From positions 864,016-928,015 of the forward strand of contig RPFO01000078.1 in the NCBI GenBank assembly GCA_009746045.1: DNA of 64,000 bases, read 5' to 3'. Positions 32,201 through 49,375 of the stretch are shown piece after piece; position 1 is the first letter of the stretch; every line of letters begins with the position of its first letter. This DNA comes from Mesostigma viride (taxonomy: Eukaryota > Streptophyta > Mesostigmatophyceae > Mesostigmatales > Mesostigmataceae). Below the pieces are notes generated by a model, which was not told where the DNA came from, made no database searches, and worked only from the letters and a program-made list of their open reading frames with translations. A program made the translations under genes and the position numbers.

Positions 32201-33749
32201 GGGGGGAAGAGGGGGAAGAGGGGGAAGAGGGGGAAGAGGGGGAAGAGGGGGGAAGAGGGGGAAGAGGGGGAAGAGGGGGAAGAGGGGAAGAGGGGGGAAG
32301 AGGGGGAAGAGGGGGAAGAGGGGGAAGAGGGGGGAAGAGGGAAGAAGAGGGGGGAAGAGGGGGAAGAGGGGGAAGAGGGGGAAGAGGGGGGAAGAGGGGG
32401 AAGGGGGGGAAGAGGGGGAAGAGGGGGAAGAGGGGGGAAGAGGGGGGAAGAGGGGGAGAGAGGGGGGAGAGGGGGAGGGGGAGGGGAAGAGGGGGGAGAA
32501 GAGGGGTGTTTGTTGAAAGAGGGGTGTTTCGTTGAGGGGAATGAAGGCTGGGGGGGGGGAGGGGGAACAACAGTGGGGGGTATTCAAGGCATAGAGTAAG
32601 ATGAGAGTAAAGATCGTTCTTGGAGGCAGGGGGAGGCGGGGATTAAGGGACGGTTGGGGCAAGTGTATGGGGAAAAGGCCTTCAGGGCCTTTGGGGTTCT
32701 GGGGGGGGCGGGGGGGGGGGGCTGGCAAGGGGGAAAGGCAGACCAGGGGGAGAGGGCAGAACAGGGAAGAAGGTGGGGAGGCGGATAGGGGAATGGCAAC
32801 CATTAGCACCAGGGGGGGGGGGGGGGGGGCAATGCCACCTGCCTTTCCCCATGCCACCTGCCTTTCCGCATGCCACCTGCCTATTGGCAAAGGGTTTAGA
32901 TCTGTCGAGGCGATGTGCAAAGGCAGAATCCAACAAAGCATTTGATTTGTGAAGCCGTAAGCGTGACGTGCTTGAGAGTAAGGGGGGTTATTACCATGCG
33001 GGCTGATTGCCCTGCCCGTGCATGTCCAGACAAAGAAGTCATATTCAACAGCTACTTACATCAGCATGCACCTCAATTTTAAACGTTCCAGAGCATGATC
33101 AGATGATTTAGTCAGGTACACACTGCGGGACTATGTCACTGCTGAAAAAACACCCTGCTGATAAAACATCGCGTGTGTGGTCCAAGCGACGGGGGCAGAT
33201 TGTGGCCCGCAACGTTCCGCGTAGATCCGTAACGGGAATTCTTACCACAATGACCACGCGCGCCATAAGCACCGAATTAGTTCGGGTTGTCGATTTGCCT
33301 TTCGCCAGCAGGCCATGCAGCCGAGACGCGGTGTGCCATTTGACAGATTTGCCATGGGCGGGTCGAGGCCGACGCTCTCGAAGCCCCGTGAATGGCAGGT
33401 CTTCCTTGTTGCCATCCGGGGGAGATGCCAGGGAGCCGGCGGGTGCAACAAGAACGTCATCGCAACTTTTGGGAGAGCTATCTTCGCAGCTTTCTATGCT
33501 ACCCACGGAATTACTAGCTATCATCTCTTTCGAACCGGACCTGTGGCCATGCGCGCCACGAGCAGTAGCTATAGACGACGCTCTCCCTTCTGTTGACGCC
33601 AGACTCGCGACCACGGCCCTGTTATTAGCCTCCACATCATCCAAGTGCTCTTCTTCGCCCTCCCCAGACTTCGCATATCTGGGCGTCTTGGGCGGACCTC
33701 TCGCGGGCGGATCTGCCCGCACGGCTGAAAAGAACTGCAACCCTGTCAT
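12492..33749 (-). CDS. Hybrid sensor histidine kinase, 16 exons, about 2037 aa
   Basis: Membrane two-component phosphorelay kinase. Exons in coding order: 33749-33246, 31138-30933, 30005-29612, 29243-29124, 27968-27834, 27026-26554, 26020-25864, 24790-24667, 23603-23537, 21890-21737, 20870-20768, 20249-18763, 16461-15444, 15042-14092, 13434-13285, 12563-12492. All splice phases agree except one extra base in exon 13 (see the C19 entry). Predicted order: cytosolic N-tail 1-160, TM about 161-186, Cache-like extracellular region to about 545, TM about 546-566, HisKA with phospho-acceptor His612, HATPase to about 850, a degenerate receiver split by a roughly 300-aa low-complexity insert, then a canonical receiver with Asp1960 and Lys2014. 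The signal it senses is unknown. Many introns carry satellites and boundary echoes. Start ATG 33749 opens the long first exon. Confidence 0.9.
13030..13230 (-). repeat. Echo copies of kinase exon 15 end in the last intron
   Basis: The exon 15 end on the plus strand reads 'caccttgatgaggaacttat', then 'ccatgccggcctgaatgc'. Copies lie at about 13187-13222 ('gatgagcaacttgtccatgcc') and 13068-13108 ('gacgaagcataacgatttgt', then 'ccatgctggactgcatgc'). Confidence 0.7.
13490..13740. repeat. (GGGT)n tetranucleotide satellite in a kinase intron
   Basis: About fifty GGGT units, followed by a (GGGC)n cluster near 13718-13737. It lies in the intron between exons 14 and 15; the sense strand of the kinase is (ACCC)n. 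The tract yields spurious His-Pro-Pro-Thr and Val-Gly-Gly-Trp frames. Confidence 0.95.
13770..14030 (-). repeat. Echo copies of kinase exon 14 end in intron 14
   Basis: The exon 14 end plus donor reads 'cacccaccggcatctgcacg', then 'tccatgaggatgaggtca' (14086-14125). Copies on the plus strand are 13982-14025 (nearly identical, 'gatgacgccaaactcc'), about 13875-13905 ('ccacaggcatcaacatgagg') and about 13770-13798 ('agcatctgcacatccatggg'). Similarity falls with distance from the exon. Confidence 0.8.
15748..15766. repeat. C19 homopolymer inside kinase exon 13 that breaks the frame by one base
   Basis: The upstream half of exon 13 (from 16461) and the downstream half (ending RFDFVVLD and the phase-0 donor at 15443) are in different frames. 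Exon 13 is 1018 bases, one more than a multiple of three. The only plausible site is this 19-base C run, G on the coding strand, within a Gly-rich low-complexity stretch. A base-calling or assembly error is most likely; slippage or a true allelic indel is possible. Confidence 0.7.
16500..16690. repeat. Degenerate 'gaca/caatt' repeat in kinase intron 12
   Basis: Loose tandem motif of about 18 bases (variants of 'ttgacaattgacttgacaat') just outside exon 13, related in sequence to the 36-mer array at 17585-17825 in the same intron. Confidence 0.6.
17205..17340. repeat. (CTTGTC)n hexamer satellite in kinase intron 12
   Basis: About twenty CTTGTC units. Period six gives Leu-Val, Leu-Ser and Lys-Asp dipeptide frames that are not genes. 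Confidence 0.95.
17585..17825. repeat. 36-bp tandem repeat, about six copies, in kinase intron 12
   Basis: Six nearly perfect 36-base units, each containing 'gattcaacagttcatgcg' and 'acaagtaatacggcagcc'. The unit length is divisible by three, so three frames stay open and look like repeat proteins. The low divergence suggests recent expansion or homogenisation. Confidence 0.95.
18080..18770 (-). repeat. Five echo copies of kinase exon 12 end plus donor in intron 12
   Basis: The real boundary on the plus strand is 'gtacctgagcatccacggtg' (18759-18778). Related copies lie at about 18688 ('cctcacctgcgcgtttactc'), 18640 ('cccacctgctcgtccacag'), 18605 ('cctcacccgcgcgtccctac'), 18517 ('cttacctgtgtgtcgatac') and 18083 ('gctcacctgtgcgtcctcc'). 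All keep the donor complement (c/t)acc followed by a 'tgcgtcc'-like exon part. Confidence 0.72.
18135..18480. repeat. Pentanucleotide satellite (CACTC)n then (CACTG)n in kinase intron 12
   Basis: About 27 CACTC units pass abruptly to about 33 CACTG or TACTG units, ending in 'tactatactat'. Two homogeneous blocks of related pentamers side by side suggest separate expansion from a mixed founder. The tract lies between two of the exon 12 echo copies. Confidence 0.95.
18763..26020 (-). CDS. Histidine kinase exons 7-12: HisKA and HATPase core
   Basis: Exon 7 opens HEIRTPVAGIIGLLDILL, the H box with His612, and ends in NDILDLSK. Exon 8 gives IESGRLELEHVPINIRDELE. Exon 9 gives VMGDGTRTRQIVNNLL, and exon 10 completes the N box as SNAVKFT. 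Exon 11 carries G1 (DDTGCGVD) and the F-box region LFQNFTQADLSTTRKYGGT. Exon 12 opens with the G2 glycines GLGLAIVRMLVATMGGRIGF. All ATP-binding boxes are intact, so the kinase is predicted active. Exon 12 then runs on for about 460 codons of Ser/Pro/Ala-rich linker with an Asn run coded by AAC repeats, and ends inside the first receiver. Confidence 0.93.
19811..19882 (-). repeat. Coding (AAC)n tract, poly-Asn in the kinase
   Basis: About 24 TTG units on the plus strand encode an uninterrupted Asn run on the minus strand within the exon 12 linker. It is the only long trinucleotide tract of this locus inside a coding exon, and it keeps the frame. Confidence 0.9.
20682..20715 (-). repeat. Echo copy of kinase exon 11 end
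   Basis: 'acaccggtggcgccgtatgc' at about 20685 mirrors the true boundary 'gcaccggtgccgccgtattt' at about 20764, including the donor. It lies 60-80 bases into intron 11. Confidence 0.7.
21620..22040 (-). repeat. Echo copies around kinase exon 10 on both sides
   Basis: Donor side: the true boundary 'actcacctcgaatatcagct' (21731-21750) recurs at 21622-21650 ('actcacctcgaatatcggat') and more weakly at 21674-21705. Acceptor side: the true start 'aacttgaccgcgttgctgcg' (21876-21895) recurs at 22007-22026 as 'aacttgaccgcacagctgcg'. This is the only exon where I see copies of both ends. Confidence 0.75.
22273..22560. repeat. 33-bp tandem repeat in kinase intron 9
   Basis: Seven or more units built around 'agataagggcatacaagacg', with an optional 12-base module 'gatactagtgtt' inserted between units, so spacing alternates between 33 and 45 bases. 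Confidence 0.92.
22575..22975. repeat. 34-bp tandem repeat in kinase intron 9
   Basis: Eleven to twelve units containing 'ggtctcatggatctgtgatg' and 'gctatatatgtgg', differing mainly at one T/C position (tggtgg or tggcgg). It abuts the 33-bp array. Confidence 0.95.
23685..23855. repeat. (GGGCCTGT)n octamer satellite in kinase intron 8
   Basis: About nineteen GGGCCTGT units with 'gggcatgt' variants at both edges. A TTTAGGG-like stretch in the opposite orientation ('ccctaaaccctaa') follows at about 23995. Confidence 0.95.
24490..24560. repeat. Short tandem 'gattaggagcgaccac' repeat in kinase intron 8
   Basis: Five imperfect units of 11-17 bases between exon 8 and the 24.3-kb spacer of the same intron. 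Confidence 0.75.
24925..24965 (-). repeat. Echo copy of the kinase exon 8 acceptor
   Basis: 'agccgctctcgatctggcgg' (about 24939-24958) repeats the true acceptor region 'gcccgctctcgatctggtca' (about 24777-24796), upstream of the exon on the minus strand. It includes the complement of the AG. Confidence 0.7.
25300..25860 (-). repeat. Five echo copies of the kinase exon 7 end plus donor in intron 7
   Basis: True boundary: 'caccttggacaggtccaata' then 'tgtcatttagaagctgcagc' (25861-25900). Copies at about 25786-25825 ('ttggacaggtccaatatgg'), 25614-25660 ('tcggacaggtcccatacatc'), 25500-25540 ('gtggacaggccgaggatgtc'), 25410-25450 ('ttggacgggtccaatacgtc') and 25312-25350 ('gggaaaggtccagaacatca'). Several keep the donor complement. 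They correspond to the last 12 codons, NDILDLSK. This is the clearest ladder in the window. Confidence 0.85.
26554..33749 (-). CDS. Histidine kinase exons 1-6: N-tail, two TM segments and Cache-like sensor
   Basis: Exon 1 ends MARVVIV at a strong donor (gtaaga, 33245) and exon 2 opens LLLAACISTVAFISWAI. Together they form one transmembrane helix, which is good evidence for the join. Exons 2-5 give a region of about 270 aa with a coiled start (QYQDQVLITLEEHTRSLLE), then HVVRNTSHPAMVRLL, GPEGWHLYILNG, FNPSGGLLSSFGIYYEVTDL, GGDLLGTSMMPSTYGHLR and VIFYDPSAEPFPVPSLV. The layout resembles double Cache sensors bounded by TM helices. Exon 6 holds the second helix (ILVSVACVIVFLFGCAVVI) and the signalling helix KLKKKLVALNKRFMEAK leading to MFLSNM, one residue before the H box. 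The Cache call is inference from layout and local motifs. Confidence 0.78.
27605..27780 (-). repeat. Two echo copies of the kinase exon 5 end in intron 5
   Basis: True boundary: 'tgggtgtccacgaccagcga', then 'gggcaccgggaacggc' (27835-27871). Copies: 27727-27765 ('ggttgtccacgagcagcgag') and 27615-27660 ('gggtgtccaggaacacctga'). Both copies are followed by 'ggcaggtatttatg' and 'acca', so the copies also share filler sequence with one another. Confidence 0.78.
27985..28552. repeat. 34-bp tandem repeat, about 16 copies, in kinase intron 4
   Basis: Near-identical units containing 'gagggaggagcggcatgggg' and 'agggatgtgatg'. It begins 15-20 bases from exon 5, so it sits in the polypyrimidine/branch-point zone on the coding strand. 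Units show almost no divergence. Confidence 0.96.
28659..28895. repeat. 58-bp tandem repeat, four copies, in kinase intron 4
   Basis: Four units containing 'ccaaaagtgggcaagcggcc' and 'aagatataagatagtgg', 58 bases apart, ending in an AT-rich 'gtatatata'. Confidence 0.93.
29028..29065 (-). repeat. Echo copy of kinase exon 4 end in intron 4
   Basis: 'cacctcggtctccatgaaca' followed by 'taacccccc' repeats the true boundary 'tacctcagtctcgatgtaca' followed by 'tgaacccccc' (29121-29150), about 90 bases into the intron. Confidence 0.72.
30525..30680. repeat. Imperfect 'tagtacaaaaacgctgta' tandem repeat in kinase intron 2
   Basis: Six or seven units of 16-28 bases, strongly A/C-rich on the plus strand, with shuffled sub-blocks. 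Confidence 0.8.
30690..30800 (-). repeat. Diverged copy of an internal part of kinase exon 3 in intron 2
   Basis: On the minus strand about 30690-30800 encodes EQGPKGLYLHDTSKG and YRMDQWVG, resembling QGPEGWHLYILNG and HRIDEATG of exon 3. The similarity is weak and covers exon interior rather than a boundary. Phase joins exon 2 directly to exon 3, so I treat this as a relic. Confidence 0.45.
31598..32500. repeat. (GGGGGAAGA)n purine satellite, about 900 bp, in kinase intron 1
   Basis: Polypurine on the plus strand, so the kinase transcript is pyrimidine-only here. The unit length alternates between 9 and 10 (four to six G). It can form triplex or G-quadruplex DNA. The open frames of 330-450 codons across it on both strands are artefacts. 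Confidence 0.97.
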
Positions 33750-36182
33750 GCCCGACCCCCATAGCTAACGACCGCCTTTCTCTCACCGTACGCTGTTTTT
33801 CTTCTGCGGATCCCCTGCGGCAAACGTGGTCTCATGGCTGCACTCGCGGCGATGAGTCAAGCCCGCAAACACGGGGAAATGGGTCGATCGCCAGGAACAA
33901 CCTTTACGTCACCCAAACGGACAGGCACGTGCCTACACACCCATACAACGGACCATTGTACCATAACCAGGCCATCACCTTAAATTGGCGAAATGATGTC
34001 CAGCGCTTGGGCGTGCGTGACGCGCCGTGGACGGTTGCAATTGCAGAGCTGATTGCAGAGCTACCTATATGCAGGATACAACAACCCGTCGATTCAGCGA
34101 TCACAATATTGACCTATGCGGGCGTCGAAGATGAAACATCGAATCCACGACAATAATTGCCTGGCACGACCACGATGCTTAACTAGATTCTACGCGAGTG
34201 ACCCCCCGGCAGGTTCCTAAGAAGTCGTGGTGCAAGTATTGGATCGACAGATTCGCTGGACAGAAACGCTGGACAGTGGAAAGGAACGTGATTCACGTGC
34301 CGGTTGACCTCGCCCACATCTGGCGGGGCCTGGGCGAGGGAATAAACTCAACTCAACTCAACTCAACAGCTGGCCTCCGCTAGTAAGTCGGAGATTCGGT
34401 GCAGTCGACACCCACACATGTCAGTGTCCTGGCCCTCGGCCGTTTCCAAATCTCTGCTGCCCATGTGCGGCGTGGGCAACAACAACAACAAGAACAACAC
34501 ATGTCAGCAAAATTGGACGATCTTTTACTCATTTTCCCCTCTCACCTCTTTGGTCCATAATTGGCTAATAAAAAACATACCCATTTCCCCGAAAAAGTGG
34601 ACGATCTTTTTGTGCGGGCCAACTGCCGTCTGCCACCCACCTCTAGAAAACGTGACTCCAGAAAAGTGTAAGCGGAACCACCCACACTCCAGAAAAGTTT
34701 TACAGTACGGAAACGTGTACAGTAGCTTGGACAGGATGCCCGTCGCCGTTTACATTATACACCCCCAGCAGGGCAGGAATGCGAAAATCCCGGGCGGGAA
34801 ACAGACTGGACCGGTTACCAGGAGGGTACACCCCTCGCATTGGTAAGTATATTAAATAATTATGAGGCTGGGCGCCGGCCAGCTGCAAGCGATAAATAAA
34901 ACAAAAGAATTTTAATTAACTAATTCCCGAGTGTAGTGAACTGTAGTTTTCGAAGCTACCAAACAAACAAAGAAAGTGTAAATAAATATTATTTTCCTGT
35001 CACGTGTGCAGCTTTCTCGCTAACAAACAAAGAAATATGAAATCTCTGGCTGAAAAATGTGCTTTTCCTAGCCGTAGAGCAGTGCATCCGGCTGGGTTAT
35101 ACATAACAAAGTCAACAAACAAAGAATTATTAAATTTCGCAGCCAGTTCAACGGTTGTTCGGTAACCAAACAAACAAACTAATAATTAATTAATTGGGCG
35201 GACACAGTAGCACTTTCAACCAATAAAACGCTAATGTCTAATTCCGAAGGGCCTTTTGGCTGAACTGAATTAAAACTACCAATGCGAGGGGTGTACCAGG
35301 TACTTGATTCTATTTGTAACCACCGTCGGCGCGGGACAGCCCGCGAAATTTTCCCAACCCGGCCAGTTTGCCCGAGAGTTTTGCCCGTGTGGACCCAGCC
35401 TCAGTCACGTTTGCTCTCGAAGCTTCCGCACTACGCACTCCGAAGTAGCCTCCGCACTCCGCAGTAGCTCGCACTCCGCAGTATCTATATCAAGCCGTGC
35501 CGATGCCAAAACCCCGGCCGGAGCTCCGGCCGGGTACGGTAGGTACAGTACAGTAGGTACATGTACTTGACTGCAACCTGTGGTCCACGCCAGCATCCAG
35601 CAGTCTTGTCAGGGTTTGCGAGCTCAAGATCGGCAGCCGAACCCTGGCCGAACCCTGGCCGAACCGGTATCTAATTTTCAACCCGTTACATTTGAGAGAG
35701 TCTTTCGCCTTGCAGCCATTTGGGCGTTTGGGATGCATCGGCGCAGGCAAACGATCATGGGCATCAAAGCATTCATAGCACAGCCAATTGCATGGCCGAC
35801 CACGACGCACTTAAACGTGGGCACAGGCTCTATTGCTTGGCCATTTAGTTCTGTCCGTACTGAGAAGCTCCTCGCTTCCTTTCAAATAGCTATGGCAACC
35901 GACGGTAAATCGGCCTGTAGCAGCCGCTGGCGCCACCCTGTAGTTTTCGGGTTGGTGCAGTGGTCGTTACGCCCTCTATTATTTGGAGCGCACAGGCAAA
36001 GACATGCGGCGCCAAGGTCAGGATGAAAAGGCCACCGACGTATCCCATCCACGACAAACCTGCATGTCATTGTGGGCATGTCATTGTGGGAAGTGTCTCA
36101 TTTTGGTCGAAGCTCGCGTTGTCACAGTTGGCTGTATTCGTTTTGTCAAGGGGACTAAATTCCCAGCCGCAGGTACACCGCC
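33750..36182. promoter_or_regulatory. Divergent intergenic region between the kinase and sulfotransferase 1
   Basis: About 2.4 kb between two outward-facing starts, so it should hold both promoters. It contains repeat C copy 2 (34422-34481), a (CAACT)n tract at about 34347-34368, and several AT-rich 'acaaacaaagaa' motifs at 34960-35190. No protein family or clear core promoter element was recognised. Confidence 0.4.
34422..34481 (+). repeat. Dispersed repeat C, copy 2
   Basis: Partner of 3068-3135; identical over 'tttccaaatctctgctgccc' and 'atgtgcggcgtgggcaacaa'. The (AAC)n extension at the right end is longer here. Confidence 0.7.
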
Positions 36183-45167
<8,985 letters not shown>

Positions 45168-46157
45168 CGATCTGCTACAACGATGCTGTTGCCCTGCGTC
45201 GGGATCCGAATAGACCTAATCTTATACTGCTAATAATATGCAGTTTGAAGCCCTCCCGTGAGACCGGCAGCCGTTTTCAGTGACTGCGACAACTACAAGT
45301 ATGTGTAGCTGTCTCTGTCGAGATAACACTGCAAGATCGGCTGTCCGGTCGATGTACAAACCTCCCTCCAGACTTGCATGGCTCTAGAGGGCATGCTAAG
45401 TGTGTTATCAAGCAGCTCCTAGTGAGCACATAATAACTCAGTGTACCATGTGCTCCCTGTGTACACGATCCTGGGTTAAAAATCTAGCATCAACTCGATT
45501 TGATTGCGTTGCATAGTACACAACTGCACATCAACTGTCACCTGACCGGCGCATAGTAATTAGCAAAACGCATGCTTCTGTTTGGTTGCCCTTAGTTAAT
45601 CAATTAAAAAGTAGTTTGCACATAGACACACATGAGCATCACTAATCCTCAATGAAATGGGTGGTGGACCAGGTGCCTGTCTAACCTCTAGTTGTGGGGT
45701 TACGCCACGCATGTTCACATATCGCTATGTAATTAGTAATTACCATATTTGAAGGAGACAACCATATTTGTTCACATGCACGCGTCTCCCCTACCGAGTG
45801 GGTTTTTGGTAAGTAAGTACTTGTGCGTCATGCTCATGGGCCTGCCACAGAGTACTATATGCTGATCTCATTAGAAAAATAATTACACGAAAGTTGCAAA
45901 TATCGTCTGCATCATGCCCCAACCATGTAATCACTAGATGGGGATATAATCCTCATCTGAGCTGTCCTCTACTGTAATTATGGCAGACGAGGCGGTAGTG
46001 TATCGGCTATCCTCAGGGGCAATAGCGGCCTCCACCTGCGGACTTCTACCCTGGCTAGCGATGGGCCGCGGGCCGGAGTGCATGAGATCGACGACTCTCT
46101 CTCTGCATCATGGTGCAAGGCCCAACTGCATGTGCCAGGGTGCAAATATACAACAGG
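45168..46157. other. 3' flank of sulfotransferase 1
   Basis: No gene seen. Contains dispersed repeat D copy 2 (45812-45940), which matches 42126-42253 inside the gene. Confidence 0.45.
45812..45940 (+). repeat. Dispersed repeat D, copy 2
   Basis: Direct partner of 42126-42253, about 85-90 percent similar by eye; small indels near 'tactatatgctgatctc'. The copies are 3.7 kb apart. Confidence 0.85.
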
Positions 46158-46331
46158 AGGCGATGCCATGGTAACCGGAGACGTCCGTCCTATAGTCAGC
46201 AAAATTGGTGCGAGAGGTCCCCAGTTCGATTCCGGTCGGATTCATTTGCAGATCGCGTTTTCCGCGTTTTCCGCGGCCTGGCACTGAACGCAAAGGTTTT
46301 CACCTTTGCGGAGTGTCTGATCAGAATACAA
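46158..46331 (+). repeat. Dispersed repeat A, copy 2 (tRNA-like B box plus hairpin)
   Basis: Near-identical to 9232-9402, with the same B-box-like 'ccagttcgattccgg' and the same right end at 'atcagaa'. High identity between copies 37 kb apart indicates recent spread. Confidence 0.68.
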
Positions 46332-46504
46332 CAGGAACTGGCAAAAGTGGGTATGCCCTTTAAAACCCTCAGGCTTGATTCTGGAAGAAGCCTTTATATT
46401 CTCGCAAAGCGGTGCTTCTGAAAGAGTTCCAAGCCTATCTGCCACTGGACCATGGGGCAGCCGGCCTACTGCACCCGCTTTGCTTTTTCTATTAATTACT
46501 AGAT

Positions 46505-46995
46505 ACGTGACTGCGTCACGTGAGCATAAGTCCTCAGTGGGAGGGGAACATGGGATGGAATGGATGATGTAAGCTATCTAGGTCCTAGTTACAGTGTTGT
46601 GGGCACCACGGCCCGAATCGCTGTATATGAATGCCATACGCGGTCACACACGGAGCCCCCACAGACTTGGGGGTGGTCTCCTTCATCACTACTTGCCATC
46701 TATCCTAGCTTGCGTACCATCTGCATGCCTCCATATTACAGACAAACCAGGAGGCTGCCCGGGTGTGAGCCCGTCACGTCTAGGGTCTAATTAATTAATT
46801 AATTAATAGACACGTGACTGCGTCACGTGAGCATCAGTCCTCAGTGGGAGGGGAACATGGGATGGAATGGATGGTGTAAGCTATCTAGGTCCTGGTTACA
46901 GGGGTGTGGGCACCGCGGCCTGAATCGCTATGAATGCCATTCGCGGTCACACGCCGAGCCCCCACAGACTAGGGTCTAGCGCATGTCCATGCCGA
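46505..46995 (+). repeat. Dispersed repeat B, two tandem units
   Basis: Unit 1 about 46505-46800 and unit 2 about 46803-46995. Both begin 'acgtgactgcgtcacgtgag' and continue through 'gggaacatgggatggaatgg' and 'cggcc(c/t)gaatcgct'. They are joined by a (TTAA)n tail. Unit 2 lacks the internal part after 'cccacagact'. Related to 9601-10062. Confidence 0.8.
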
Positions 46996-47490
46996 GTCTA
47001 TCACGGAAAGTCCACGGGTGGCGCCCGGCCCTGCCGCACGCGCGGCTCAGGTGGGGCATGCGAGGTGAGGACATAACACCCAGGCTGGGCGGGCTTGGTG
47101 CCAGCTAGTCTATCTGATGTGTCTACCTGATCTGTGCGGGCCAGGTGCCCGGCTAGGCCCGGGCGCCTGTGCCTAAGAATGTGGGAAACATAGGGCAAAT
47201 CAGCGTACAAATCCTCATTACTAATGTGCAAACCAAAGGGAATGTTTAGGGCCTTGCGCAGCATGCATCTCGGGTGACGTTGCCGTCGAGTCGTTGCTCC
47301 AGCTCCTGCGTCAGTGTCCAGGTCTTGGCGCCGTAGGTCAGGATCGTCGGAATGCTTTTGCTATGTCGGAGCTTTATTGCACCCACTGACAGGGGATGGC
47401 ACCGGATCGTTTCGACGGTTCCGATTGTGCACCCTGTGGCATGCATGAGGGAAGGGGGGGTCTCTGCCCCCTGCCCGCTGTGCACACTCA
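46985..47490 (-). pseudogene. C-terminal fragment of a non-LTR retrotransposon polyprotein
   Basis: On the minus strand, PTILTYGAKTWTLTQELEQR and LDGNVTR are followed, after a frame change, by LRKALNIPFGLHISNEDLY, LPYVSHILRHRRPGLAGH and RQGRAPPVDFP. This is the conserved tail behind the RT domain of many non-LTR elements (YGAETWT, then NEDLYG, then RRLRLAGH). At least one frameshift and no start make it a relic. It may belong to the same family as 10380-11440. Confidence 0.85.
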
Positions 47491-47960
47491 GGGATAAAAA
47501 ACACTCTGGTGCTCAGTGACTCCCCAACAGGAGCACGTGCTTAATTAATTGATTAAATACAGCAAAAGCATAGCAGATGCAGTTATTGCACTAAGGCTGC
47601 CCATCGATCGTCCAGTTGCTGGCCGACCTAGTGGTCCCAGCTCAGTTTGAACACCGCATTCACTCCCTCTCTCTTGCTTGGACTGCTATGCAGAACAATC
47701 GAAGCGGTGGAAGACGATTGTCCAGGCCCACACGCCTGCCCCTGTGGGCAACCCCCCCCTTCAAGAGGAAGGGGCGCTTTGCCGAGTAAAGTAGTTAGGG
47801 TTAGGGTTTTCCTAGATTAGATTAGCTTAGAGTTAGACTAGTTCGGTTGTGCGGCTTCGCCCACCTCCATCCATATCCAGCAAGGGAATATGTGCTACAT
47901 GATCTCCCAACGGAGTCATGTTATAATTTAATTTTAATTTTTAATCGATCGTCAATTAGA
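47491..47960. mobile_element. Retroelement-associated sequence with a short open tail and TTAGGG-like bases
   Basis: 47495-47555 matches 9763-9825, and 47885-47945 matches 11570-11640 inverted. Between them a short plus-strand frame (FEHRIHSLSLAWTAMQNN and LPLWATPPFKRKGRFAE, stop near 47789) could be the end of another element protein; I do not recognise it. 'ttagggttagggtttt' at about 47798 resembles a telomere repeat. Confidence 0.5.
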
Positions 47961-49375
47961 GGCCATGAGATTGGCTTGGAACTTATTGAGAGCTGCCGCT
48001 TCAGGAGAATATAAAGGCGCATCCTGGAGCCTGAGGGTAATTTTGAGGACCATTACCCCCGCAATGTAGCATTATGGTAAATTTAGTCTTTAGAATGCTA
48101 TGACAAGAGTTAATTAGATCAAGATAGATTTTAAATCAATGGTGCTCACACGATGTTGGAATTCATGGCACGCGTCGAAGAAAAGTGTCTCACTATATAG
48201 TAGCATAATATTGTGATTATACCAAGCTCTTGATAAAGTGAATGTAAGCAGTCAGTTGGTACCCCGTGACTCTACCACCGGAGGCCCGGGAATGCATGAA
48301 TGATGAAGCAGGCAGTCAGGCTGCAATCATTACATCGGTTCCAGCAAGATGGGCATGGCATTTACCACCTTAATTGCAACTGTTGATGCCTGTCCAAGCT
48401 AGCCTGAGGTCAAGAATTAAGCATTTCCAGTCAAATGGCACGGCGTTCAACTGACATATCATGTTCTAACAGTAAACTTGCTACAATGCAGGAGGCCAGT
48501 CAACGTGCCACGAGTCTCAGCGCCTTTCTTGATCCAAAAGTGGCACTGCAGCAAACTTTGCCGGCATGTGCGGCTGGGTCCACCATCGATCCGTCCCAGG
48601 TAGTCAGTAGTATTCTGATCAGTCAGTAGTATGCACAATTTGAGCAACTTTTGGAATCAACCAAACGGGGTCATTCCTGACTGGCCGTTGCTGATACCCG
48701 ACCACTGGAAACAATGGATTCTCATCGAGTAGACTCGACCCTTCTAAACAGGCATGCGGGCAGCAGTCCATCAAGCATGCAACAGGCAAGTCTGTGGTCA
48801 ACACTCTCTGCAGATTCGTCGGCATGGAAATGTTCTCCGTCAGACTGTGTGTCGATTCATCAACGAGGCGCATGCTGAAGCAAGGAGCAGGTAACGGCCC
48901 ACAACTCAAACGGACTACCATTGAACTATGCTACAGAGCCAGCAGGGTTGGTAGCCCTGGCATGTCAGGCAGATAACCGTGTCTTCCCTGAAGCCTTGTT
49001 CCCAAAAATGTGCGAAAACAAAATATCCGTCGACAAAAATGGGTCAACCTGCGTGGCTCATCTATAGATAAACCGGCAGCGTAGGCTGGCAGAACCGGAT
49101 GACGTGGTTCACGCGGCGGCAGCGTTGGACTCAACTGGGCTATCCCCACCCACCATTCAATCCCATATTTCAATGCCCAACCGTTTTCAACATTTGCAGG
49201 GGTCAACCACCAGAGTTGGCCGTGCCGCAGATGTCCAGCGACGACTCTGGGCCAGTTTCCAGAGAACCCTGGAAAAGGATTTCCATGTCACTTGACGAAA
49301 TCCTTTGGCTCAGCTGGTTGCGAGTTCTTGTCGTCAGACGCCGGCTTCATCATCCACTCCACTGGTCACAACCAC
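47961..49375. other. Convergent spacer before the sialyltransferase stop
   Basis: Only short frames, none recognisable. The region lies between two retroelement-rich stretches and the end of the minus-strand sialyltransferase gene and presumably includes its 3' UTR. Confidence 0.35.

Noticed and set aside
31498-32941. Open frames of 330-450 codons rich in Gly/Arg/Glu/Lys or Pro/Leu
   Set aside because: They follow the (GGGGGAAGA)n tract, which has no stop in most frames, and they lie in an intron of the kinase.
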